DNA of 39,759 nucleotides, taken from Candidatus Nomurabacteria bacterium GW2011_GWB1_43_19. Lineage in GTDB: Bacteria > Patescibacteriota > Minisyncoccia > Phycocordibacterales > UBA9973. The position numbers were made by a program, and so were the translations under genes. How positions within the stretch are numbered: position 1 is the stretch's first letter; the number at the start of each line of letters is the position of its first letter. The stretch is from contig LCGB01000005.1 in the NCBI GenBank assembly GCA_000999465.1, positions 1 through 39,759 of the forward strand. Direction: 5' to 3'. Below the pieces are notes generated by a model. That model did not search any database and was not told the DNA's origin. It saw only the letters and a program-made list of their open reading frames with translations. Positions 8,485 through 16,612 of this stretch are shown piece after piece.

Positions 8485-9741
8485 TTACAGCTCGGATATG
8501 TCCCGAGGCGAGAAAAGGTTCATCGTCCAATCAATGGCAACCCGAACTTTTTTTCTCCAAGATATGAGCTTGGAAAGGTAGATCGTCCGCCAGACCCACC
8601 AAGTAAGGCGCCCGGAAAAAGTAAAATTAAGCATTTCGCCGACCGCCATCCATTGCCCGAGCGAAATCAGATTACCGGCATGGCGGTAGCGGAACGCCCT
8701 CAGCGCCTTGCCTGCTACTGCCAGTTGTATATTTTTGGCGACCGCGCGCGCCTGTTTCTCCGCCACCTGGGCCAAGGCCGGCAGAGGGACAAAGACATTT
8801 TTCCTGTTTTTTTGCGCAAACGAGGCAAAATCCCCGAGTGCGAAGATGTTCCGGTAGTTTTCCAACTGGAGATATTGGTTGACAATCAGCCGGCCGTCGG
8901 GTGATTGCGCAACCTTTCCGTCAAACTTAAGCTCAGCCGGCTTGACACCGGCGACCCAGATGACGGTTTCCGCGAAAATTTTTACATTTTTATCCGAAAC
9001 TATATACGATACTCCGACCTCCTTGACCGTACTTCCGAGCATAACCGTGACACCTTTCTTCTCCAAGGTCCTCAAACTCTGCTGGCGCACGCGCGGCCCG
9101 AAATGGGGGACCAGCTCCCGATCTTTTTGCACCAGCACGATGGAGGCATCGGCAATAATTTCCGGCGGGTAATAACTGGAGAAAGTTTCTTTGATAAACT
9201 CCTCCAGCTCAGCCGCCAGTTCTACGCCGGTAGGGCCGCCTCCGACCACGACAAAGCGGAGCATCTTTTTCCTCTCGTTCCGGTTTTGGGTGTGCGAAGC
9301 GCGTTCCATCTGCACGATACAGTGATTTTTTATTTTCACCGCGTCACTGATGGACTTCAGCGGCAAGGAATATTTTTCCGCTCCGGGTATGTTATAAAAA
9401 TTCGTCTCCGCTCCCGGCGCCAGCACCAGATAATCATAGAGAATGAGATGGTTGCCCGCTCTGACCGTTCAGTCCGCCGTATTTACGAATTCCGCTTTTC
9501 CCAGATAAAATTCATGCAGGCAGCATCCCAGCACCTTGCGGATCGGCTCCGTGATGTTGCTTGCGTTTATTCCTCCGGTTGCCACTTCGTGCAACAACGG
9601 AGTGAATAGAAAATGGTTTTTTTCACCAATCAGAGAAAGTGTGACTCTTTTGTCTTTATGAAAAAATTTATGCAAATTTTTAAGCGCATATATTCCGCCA
9701 AATCCATTGCCGATTATGAGTATTTTGATTGGTTCCGACAT
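8485..9741 (-). pseudogene. ndh: type II NADH dehydrogenase (NDH-2, FAD-dependent) interrupted by one in-frame TGA at 9469-9471
   Basis: N-part IKILIIGNGFGGIYALKNL; C-part VVVGGGPTGVELAAELEEF, FALGDFA; both track ORFs are in the same frame, and the segment between them translates as TVRAGNHLILYDYLVLAPGAETNF. Confidence 0.85.
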
Positions 9742-9779
9742 TATTTCATTTTATCACAGGAACTGATAAGATGTATTGT

Positions 9780-10409
9780 ATGATTGAGTTGATAGAATGG
9801 TCGCGTATGGTTTTTCTCGACTACCCGTCATTCCAGTTTATAATTGTCTTTTTAGGAGCGGCCTTTGGTGGAGAGTTGGCAATCCTCGCTCTTTCTTTTT
9901 TGGTGGCGCAAAATGTTTTTCCGCTATTTCCTTTTTTTCTGATCAGCGTGCTGGGAGTTTTCTCGTCGGACACTTTGTGGTTTATACTGGGCAGGACTAA
10001 GACGGTCGACAAAATTTCGAAACATCGGTATACCGTGGGTACCGTTTCAGCCATTACCGAAGCCATCCGTCGTTTGAGCCGAGGAAATCATTTTCTGGCT
10101 TTTATTTTCGCTAAATTCGTCGTTGGCACTCGCGTGGTAATAATCATGTATGTCAGCAGGACAGGCATGACTTTCAAAAACTTCATACGCTATAACATAG
10201 GGGCGATTTTCATCTGGCTTATTGTACTTATCCCCATTGGTTTTCTCTCCGGCCTCGGCTTCAACTATATTTCACACATCTTGGAAGATATTTACGCGGG
10301 GATAGGTTTTATTTTTCTGATATTGCTTGTTTTTGTCATAATCCAGATATGGATAAATAGAATACTTGTTCAAAAAGAAAAAGAGATTATAAGAGAACAA
10401 AATTTATGA
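9780..10409 (+). CDS. DedA/VTT-domain membrane protein
   Basis: Hydrophobic; FLGAAFGGELAILALSFLVA, SDTLWFILGR. Start is one of several in-frame ATGs (9729/9771/9780). Confidence 0.75.
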   Translation: MIELIEWSRMVFLDYPSFQFIIVFLGAAFGGELAILALSFLVAQNVFPLFPFFLISVLGVFSSDTLWFILGRTKTVDKISKHRYTVGTVSAITEAIRRLSRGNHFLAFIFAKFVVGTRVVIIMYVSRTGMTFKNFIRYNIGAIFIWLIVLIPIGFLSGLGFNYISHILEDIYAGIGFIFLILLVFVIIQIWINRILVQKEKEIIREQNL

Positions 10410-10421
10410 TACAATAACTAT

Positions 10422-10811
10422 ATGCAAATAAATTTTCAGGGTAAAAATATGGAATTAACGGAAGCAATTACGGAATATATCTCGAAAAGAATAAGTGGAC
10501 TGGAGAAGCTTCTCTCTGGAAGAGAAGGAGAGGTAAAGGCGAATTTTGAAGTTGTTAAAACAACCAATCACCATAAGGCGGGAGAAATTTTCCACGCAAG
10601 TTGTATGATTTTCTCGGGCAGGGAAGAGTTTTATGGCGAAACCGATCACGAAGACCTCTACAGCGCAATTGACGAAATAAAGGAAATCCTTTCAAATGAA
10701 ATTAGGAAGAATAAAGACCGCCGACAGACGCTTTTCAAACGCGGCGCAGCCAGCGTCAAAAAAATGCTCAAAGGCCTTTCCAGAAGGAATCCTTTTACCT
10801 CTAAATACTAA
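10422..10811 (+). CDS. hpf: ribosome hibernation promoting factor / RaiA family
   Basis: MQINFQGKNMELTEAITEYISKRISGLEKLL; ETDHEDLYSAIDEI. Confidence 0.9.
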   Translation: MQINFQGKNMELTEAITEYISKRISGLEKLLSGREGEVKANFEVVKTTNHHKAGEIFHASCMIFSGREEFYGETDHEDLYSAIDEIKEILSNEIRKNKDRRQTLFKRGAASVKKMLKGLSRRNPFTSKY

Positions 10812-10815
10812 AACG

Positions 10816-10850
10816 CGGGTGTTGGACACCTGACAGGTGTCCAACACCCG
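10816..10850. repeat. perfect hairpin CGGGTGTTGGACACCTG-A-CAGGTGTCCAACACCCG
   Basis: 17-bp perfect arms, 1-nt centre. Confidence 0.9.
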
Positions 10851-10862
10851 ACGGGGTAGATT

Positions 10863-11246
10863 ATGCAAAGCGAAACCAAAACCTGCCAAAACTGCAAAAA
10901 GGACTTCATTATTGAGCCAGATGATTTTGGGTTTTATGAAAAAATGAAAGTTCCAACTCCAACTTTTTGCCCAGAGTGCAGGATAAAGAGAAGATTAAAT
11001 TGGCAGGGATACAGAATTTTTTATAAAAGAATGAATTTACTCCTGCCGCACCTATGCTCAAATTGCCGGCATTTTCAAAGAAATAAATTCAGGAATCCCC
11101 TTAAACTTTGGCACAGGCAATGCATGTGCGACAAAGAGCACGCTCACCACAAGGGACGCTGTGATATTAAATTTGAAACCTCTTACGCCTCCAATCGTCC
11201 GGAAATAGTTTATTACGAAAAATACTACCAGCAAGAAGTGTATTAA
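10863..11246 (+). CDS. zinc-ribbon protein of a type frequent in CPR genomes (short form)
   Basis: TCQNCKKDF...TFCPECRIKRRLNWQ; second Cys cluster CSNCRHF. Confidence 0.7.
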   Translation: MQSETKTCQNCKKDFIIEPDDFGFYEKMKVPTPTFCPECRIKRRLNWQGYRIFYKRMNLLLPHLCSNCRHFQRNKFRNPLKLWHRQCMCDKEHAHHKGRCDIKFETSYASNRPEIVYYEKYYQQEVY

Positions 11247-11316
11247 ATGTAGTAATAATGTAGTAATAACACAATAGCAGCGACCGTTGCCATAATACTA
11301 TCAGTAGGAAGTTTGA

Positions 11317-11340
11317 CAATCTACGCTATAGCGTAGATTG
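11317..11340. repeat. 24-bp perfect palindrome CAATCTACGCTATAGCGTAGATTG
   Basis: Self reverse-complementary by inspection. Confidence 0.9.
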
Positions 11341-11347
11341 AAAATAT

Positions 11348-11371
11348 GTATTTAATTACGTAATTAAATAC
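11348..11371. repeat. 24-bp perfect palindrome GTATTTAATTACGTAATTAAATAC
   Basis: Self reverse-complementary; related half-copies at 950-978 and 2613-2640. Confidence 0.9.
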
Positions 11372-11379
11372 GTACTTTG

Positions 11380-12270
11380 TTAACCGAAATTTTTATAATC
11401 AATTTCTTTTCCGCTCTCGGGAATCACTTTTTTTATGACAAATTTCCCATCTTGGAGCGCGGCGTCGGTGACAATAATTCGTTTGCCGTCTTTTCCTCCA
11501 GAGGCGGATCCGCCTTTGGCGGAAAAAAAGAAAGTCCTGGGCCAGTGCGCGTAGGCACGGAATTTGTTGTAATTTTTTACCGCGTCGTCATCCAAGTCCA
11601 GTAGCCCGTCCTCCTTTTTTATTTTCGCGCAGTATGTTGCTTTACTTTCATCTTGCGGCACTTCTTTAATTTTTTCGTCCGCCAAGTCCGGCAAAATTTT
11701 TATCAGCAGCTCCCCGCCGATTTTTATCAGGCGAGTTCGCAACTCGGGGGCCTTCTCGTCCGGCGGTATCGCCGTTTTTTCCGTTGCGATAATCGGGCCC
11801 GAATCCATCTTATATGTCATTTTTTGGATAGTTATGCCGGTTTCCGTGTCGCCGTTTAAAATTGCGGATTCCACGGGGGAAGCCCCGCGGTATTTGGGGA
11901 GCAGAGAATAGTGAATGTTGATAGAGCCATACTTCGGAATATTCAAAATTTCCTCCGGAAGTATTTTTCCGTAAGCGACAATGATAAATAGGTCAAAGTT
12001 TTTACCCTCCCCTATGTCAGACATAGGGGAATTTCCCCTATGTCTGACATAGGGGAGAAGTTCCGCCTGATTTTCCGGCTGGATGTACGGAATCTTGTTT
12101 TTCTCCGCCCAGACCTTGACCGGCGGGGGAGTGATGAGCATTTTGCGCCCTTGGGGCTTGTCGGGAGAGGTAATAATCAAAGACGGCAGATAGCCGTTCT
12201 CTTTCAAGATTTGGAGAGTCTCCGAGGCCACATCCGGGGTTCCGAAAAATGCAAAATTTGATTTATTCAT
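11380..12270 (-). CDS. fmt: methionyl-tRNA formyltransferase with two in-frame palindrome-encoded insertions
   Basis: FFGTPDVASETLQIL, VVAYGKILPEEIL-like, NIHYSLLPKYRGASPVESAILNGD. Confidence 0.95.
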   Translation of the reverse strand: MNKSNFAFFGTPDVASETLQILKENGYLPSLIITSPDKPQGRKMLITPPPVKVWAEKNKIPYIQPENQAELLPYVRHRGNSPMSDIGEGKNFDLFIIVAYGKILPEEILNIPKYGSINIHYSLLPKYRGASPVESAILNGDTETGITIQKMTYKMDSGPIIATEKTAIPPDEKAPELRTRLIKIGGELLIKILPDLADEKIKEVPQDESKATYCAKIKKEDGLLDLDDDAVKNYNKFRAYAHWPRTFFFSAKGGSASGGKDGKRIIVTDAALQDGKFVIKKVIPESGKEIDYKNFG

Positions 12271-12302
12271 AAAACTATTGTTAAAAAGGCGGAATTTGGA
12301 AT

Positions 12303-12860
12303 CTATTTCCGTGGCAATTCTTCTTTTATATCCTTGGCATGGTCAATGAAGAGTATGCCGTTTAGGTGGTCGGTTTCGTGCTGAAAAATCTGCGCCAGCA
12401 AGCCCGAGGCTCCCCTGGTAAATTTTTTGCCGTTCTCGTCATAAGCGGCGATGGTCGCCTTTTTGGACCGGAAGGTTCGGCCGTAGAGCCACCGGACAGA
12501 AAGACAGCCTTCCGGCACCCATTCTTTCTCACGGGAAAGTTTGGAAATTTTCGGGTTGATAAAAACCAAATTTTTCGTTTTCTTTCCGATGCTTGCGGCC
12601 GGGACCCCGACCTCTTCGAGCGTCAGGGCTTTTTCTGCGCGAACAAAATCTTTTGTGAATATTTTTCCGGATACGACAAAAATTCGGAGCGGATATCCTA
12701 TCTGCGGCGCGGCCAGAGCCACACCGTCGTCTTGGCTATTGAGCGCTCCGGACATTTCCTTCAACACTTTTTGTATTTTTTTTGTTTTGATATTTGCAAC
12801 GCGCACTTCATCAGCATTTTGACGTAAAACTTTATCTTCTTTTTGAACTATTTTTTTCAT
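12303..12860 (-). CDS. def: peptide deformylase
   Basis: GVALAAPQIG, EGCLSV, QHETDHLNGILFID. Confidence 0.95.
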   Translation of the reverse strand: MKKIVQKEDKVLRQNADEVRVANIKTKKIQKVLKEMSGALNSQDDGVALAAPQIGYPLRIFVVSGKIFTKDFVRAEKALTLEEVGVPAASIGKKTKNLVFINPKISKLSREKEWVPEGCLSVRWLYGRTFRSKKATIAAYDENGKKFTRGASGLLAQIFQHETDHLNGILFIDHAKDIKEELPRK

Positions 12861-12862
12861 TA

Positions 12863-14170
12863 TTACTTAAGTTCCTTTAAGTATTCAAGCAGTTTACTTA
12901 ATTTTACGGTATCTTGAGACCTGTTTGACATGTCCCGCACAATCACCGAATTATCAAGCGCTTCTTTTACTCCGAAGATGATGGCATAGGGAATAGATAG
13001 TTTCTCGGCAATTGAAAGCTGCGAACCCAAACTGTCCTTGGAAAGCGACTGGGCGATGGGGACGTGCGCCTTGCGCAGTATCTCAATTATATTCAAGCTT
13101 TTTAGTTTGGCCTCGGCGCCGAGCTGGATAAAATATATTTTCGGCTTTTTTAATATGCGCGGCGAAAGTTTTTTATACCACGGCGCGGCAACTATCCTGT
13201 CCACCCCGATGGAAAAGCCCACTGCCGGAACGTCTTTTTTGCTTCCGATTTGGCGGGCCAGGTAATCGTAGCGTCCGCCGCCGCCCAGCGCCAAAGGAAT
13301 TCCGTCTTCATTGCCGCCCTGCTCAATAATCTCAAAAACGGTTCGGGTGTAATACGAAAGCCCGCGTACCAGATTTTTATTTATATTGTAAGCTATATTC
13401 ATTTCTTCCAAATATTCCAGCACTTCTTTGAAATGTTTTTTACAGGGAGCGCAGAGGAAAGAGATGGAATCGGGGGCCTGTTCGTTTAATTTTATCGTTT
13501 TTTCCTCCTTGGAGTCCAAAATCCGGAGCGGATTGGTCTTCATGCGCTCGCGGTCTACCGCCGGCAAGCCGCTTAAATTTTTTCGGTAATAGGAGGTCAG
13601 CTCTTTTAGGTAGGCGCCGCGGCATTCTTTGTCACCAATGGAGTTTATGTCCACGGAGAGGTCTGTTGCTCCGGCTTCTTCCAGAATGCTCATGCTTGCC
13701 TTGATAACCAGCGCGTCCATAATGCTTTTGTCGTTGCCCAGGCAGTCCAGGTCAAACTGCCAAAATTGCCGGTAGCGCCCGCGCTGAGGTTTGTCGTGCC
13801 GGAAGACCGGGCCATATTGATAAAACATTACCGGCTGGGGCATTGTCTGCATTCCGTGTTCTACATAGGCGCGCATCAGGGGGGCGGTATGCTCGGGCCG
13901 AAGCGCTAAGTGGTCTCCGCCCTTGGTCTTAAGCGTATAGATTTCCTTGTCCACGATGTCGGTGCCGGCGCCCACACCTCCCTCAATGAGCTCCTGGTGT
14001 TCCAGCATCGGGGTCTCAATCGGCTTGAATCCGTAATAAACGGCCACCTCCTGCGCCTTTTCAAAAAATCCCTGAAACGAGTAGTACTCTTCGTTCATCA
14101 GGTCTCTCATTCCTTTCGGGGACGATACTTCTGTTATTTTATTTTTACCGGTATGCGCTTTTTTCATCAA
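12863..14170 (-). CDS. hisS: histidyl-tRNA synthetase
   Basis: SPKGMRDL, LRPEHTAPLMRA, FDLDCLG, GLSYYTRTVFE, LGGGGRYD. Confidence 0.95.
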   Translation of the reverse strand: MMKKAHTGKNKITEVSSPKGMRDLMNEEYYSFQGFFEKAQEVAVYYGFKPIETPMLEHQELIEGGVGAGTDIVDKEIYTLKTKGGDHLALRPEHTAPLMRAYVEHGMQTMPQPVMFYQYGPVFRHDKPQRGRYRQFWQFDLDCLGNDKSIMDALVIKASMSILEEAGATDLSVDINSIGDKECRGAYLKELTSYYRKNLSGLPAVDRERMKTNPLRILDSKEEKTIKLNEQAPDSISFLCAPCKKHFKEVLEYLEEMNIAYNINKNLVRGLSYYTRTVFEIIEQGGNEDGIPLALGGGGRYDYLARQIGSKKDVPAVGFSIGVDRIVAAPWYKKLSPRILKKPKIYFIQLGAEAKLKSLNIIEILRKAHVPIAQSLSKDSLGSQLSIAEKLSIPYAIIFGVKEALDNSVIVRDMSNRSQDTVKLSKLLEYLKELK

Positions 14171-14172
14171 TT

Positions 14173-14760
14173 TTATTTATTGTTCGGCTTATAACTGCCC
14201 GGCCAGAAATCTATCTGGTTTACCGGCAACAGGCGTAGAAATGCTTTTCCTTGAAGAAAATTTCTTTTTACCGCTCCCCAATATCTTGAATCGGAACTGG
14301 CGCTTCTGTTGTCACCCATTACAAAATATTCATCGTCTTTTAATTCAAGATGCGTATTATTGTTGGCGAAATTTTTCACGAAAGGCTGATCCAGCGTGAA
14401 GCTTTCCTCGCTCTCTCTGTTGGTAATGGTCACTTCGCTTCCTTTTATGTCCACCGTTTCGTTGGGCAGGCCGATAATTCTTTTGACAAAGAATTTTGTC
14501 GGGTCGTTGGGATACCGGAAGACCGCCACATCGTTTCTCTTGATGTTGCCCAGCTCATAGGATATTTTATCAACAATCAGGTAATCCCCGTTTTCAAATG
14601 TCGGCACCATGGAATTCCCCGAGACGACGAACGGCTCGGCGATAAAAAGGCGTATGGGAATGACGATAATCAGGGCGATAAGCGCGAAGCGCACCAGTTC
14701 CCAAAACGACTGCGCGGTGGTTTTTTCTCGCGTTTTTTCCTGAGATTCTATCGGTTCCAT
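14173..14760 (-). CDS. lepB: signal peptidase I
   Basis: VVSGNSMVPTFENGDYLIVDK, RNDVAVFRYP, KRIIGLPNE, YFVMGDNRSASSDSRYWG. Start set to 14760 (MEPIESQ) by -10 position and TM start. Confidence 0.9.
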   Translation of the reverse strand: MEPIESQEKTREKTTAQSFWELVRFALIALIIVIPIRLFIAEPFVVSGNSMVPTFENGDYLIVDKISYELGNIKRNDVAVFRYPNDPTKFFVKRIIGLPNETVDIKGSEVTITNRESEESFTLDQPFVKNFANNNTHLELKDDEYFVMGDNRSASSDSRYWGAVKRNFLQGKAFLRLLPVNQIDFWPGSYKPNNK

Positions 14761-14822
14761 GTGTTTTAATATACCATAAAAAATCCTTGACATCATACGA
14801 GAGTTTGTTTTATAGTGAGAAT

Positions 14823-15350
14823 ATGAAATTAGTTGTCGGTTTGGGAAATCCGGGAGAGAAATACGAAAACTCAAGGCACAATACCGGGAGAATTTTAGCG
14901 CACCTGATTGAAAAAAAGTTGGGTGACGGCAAAATTAAGTTTATTACTCCGGATACATTTATGAATAATTCCGGGCGCGCGGTTGCGCCCTTGGTAAAAA
15001 GCAAGAAAGACCTGAAAGACCTGGTGGTAATTCACGACGATATTGACCTATCGCTCGGCAAAATAAAAATTTCCTTTAACCGCTCTTCCGGCGGGCATAA
15101 CGGGCTTAACTCCGTCATCAAGGCCCTGAAAAGCCAGGAATTCCTGCGCATCCGGGTGGGTATTTCTTCCACGACCCCATCCGGGAAGATACGTAAGCCG
15201 AAAGGGGAGAAAGCGGTGCTTAATTTTCTCCTCGGCGAATACAAAAAGTCCGAAATGGAAACAATCAAAAAACTTTCCAAAAAAGTAGTCGAAGCGGTGG
15301 AGATGATATTCGCCGAAGGGAAGGAAAAGGCAATGTCTCTTTATAATTAA
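14823..15350 (+). CDS. pth: peptidyl-tRNA hydrolase
   Basis: MKLVVGLGNPGEKYENSRHNTG, TFMNNSG, VIHDDIDL, SSGGHNGL. Start 14823 preferred over ORF-track 14787. Confidence 0.93.
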   Translation: MKLVVGLGNPGEKYENSRHNTGRILAHLIEKKLGDGKIKFITPDTFMNNSGRAVAPLVKSKKDLKDLVVIHDDIDLSLGKIKISFNRSSGGHNGLNSVIKALKSQEFLRIRVGISSTTPSGKIRKPKGEKAVLNFLLGEYKKSEMETIKKLSKKVVEAVEMIFAEGKEKAMSLYN

Positions 15351-15367
15351 CATGTTATGATAAATAT

Positions 15368-15883
15368 ATGATAGATAGGTCACCACAACCAAAAGACCCG
15401 GAGTTGATAGCTGGAGAAAGGATTTACCAAGAAATGCTGGATATTGCGCGGAAAGTAGGTTTGTCCTCGAAGCCAACTACAGAAGGAAACTATAAAGAAT
15501 TTGGCAATAATTTTTACCTTCTTTTCTAAGCGATAGAACTTGAAAAATCAAAACCCGATGCTTGTATCGTTGATGTATATCTTAAAAGAGCTGAAAAACA
15601 CGGAGAAAAATGGAGAAAATTTCTTGAAGAAAATTCTAGTTTGGTAAATCAAATTCAGGAAGTATTAAAGCGCAAAGAGCCCTATGACAAATTGCGTGGA
15701 CTTTTCAGAGATCTTTGTCTCTTAGAGAATCCAAAAGCCCGTGAACTTGTTGACCGTGTAGATAAGGAAATAAATTTTGAAATTATGGGAATTGAAATTT
15801 GGAACAAACTCAACCCATTACTTCAGCAGGCAAGCGAAGCTATGGCTCGATGTGGCATAAAACCGGAAGACTTCTACGGCTAA
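15368..15883 (+). pseudogene. hypothetical gene with a single in-frame TAA at 15527-15529
   Basis: Same frame open from ATG 15368 (TATGAT 6 nt upstream) to 15883 except for one TAA. Confidence 0.65.
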
Positions 15884-15895
15884 AGCCTTATATCT

Positions 15896-15912
15896 CTGAG
15901 GTCTTGCCTCAG
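15896..15912. repeat. left RAYT hairpin CTGAGG-TCTTG-CCTCAG
   Basis: Exact reverse complement of 16592-16608. Confidence 0.9.
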
Positions 15913-15938
15913 GGATGGAAACTTGTTATGATAATGGC

Positions 15939-16595
15939 ATGTCTATTCGTAAAGTCTCTTTTGTGTGTGGTGAATATTATCATATCTATAATCGCGGAAA
16001 TAGTAAGCAAAAAATATTTCACGATAAAGAGGACTATTTGCACTTTATAAAATTGTTATATGTCTTAAATGAAAAAAATAACAAACAATTAAGGGATCAG
16101 ATTCACGATGTATTTATTTTTCATGACCATCGTGACCCACTTGTTGCGATTGGCGCTTATGCTTTAATGCCGAATCACTTTCATATACTAATCACTCCAA
16201 CAAAGGAAAGAAGTGTCAGTAAGTTTATGCAAAAAGTATGTACCGGGTATGTGATGTATTACAATCAAAAATATAAAAGGAGCGGCAGCTTATTTGAGGG
16301 TAAATTTAAGTCTCAACACGCTAGTAGTGACAGATTTCTTAAATATCTTTTCTCGTACATACATTTGAACCCAGTAAAATTGATAGATAAAAATTGGAAA
16401 GAAAAAGGAATTAAAAATATTCAAAAAACTTTGGAATTTTTGAATACATATGAATATTCAAGTTATTTAGATTATGTAAACAAAGATAAGAGACCTCAAA
16501 GTATTATTTTAAATAAAAAGGCCTTCCCTGATTATTTTCTGAGCCAGAAAAAGTTTAAGGAAGAAATACTGGAATGGATAAATTATAATCACTGA
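15939..16595 (+). mobile_element. REP-associated tyrosine transposase (RAYT, Y1/IS200-like)
   Basis: YYHIYNRGNSKQKIF, YALMPNHFHILI (HUH motif), GSLFEGKFK, YIHLNPVK; start at 15939 with TATGAT 6 nt upstream. Confidence 0.92.
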
Positions 16596-16610
16596 GGCAA
16601 GACCTCAGTG
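16590..16610. repeat. right RAYT hairpin CACTGAGG-CAAGA-CCTCAGTG
   Basis: Inverted copy of the left hairpin; contains RAYT stop codon. Confidence 0.9.
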
Positions 16611-16612
16611 TC

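Noticed and set aside
9469-9471. UGA recoded as Gly/Trp (genetic code 25 or 4)
   Set aside because: TGA is used as the terminal stop in glmS, the methylase, RAYT, rpe, 23806-24462 and tkt-N, and no other conserved gene has internal TGA.
10816-10850. Intrinsic terminator after hpf
   Set aside because: Strong hairpin but no downstream T-run, and it belongs to the same palindrome family as the coding copy at 29923-29969; a secondary terminator role is still possible.
14787-14822. N-terminal extension of Pth (MTSYESLFYSEN)
   Set aside because: It overlaps the TTGACA-18-TATAGT promoter; Pth starts MKLVVGLGNPG at 14823.
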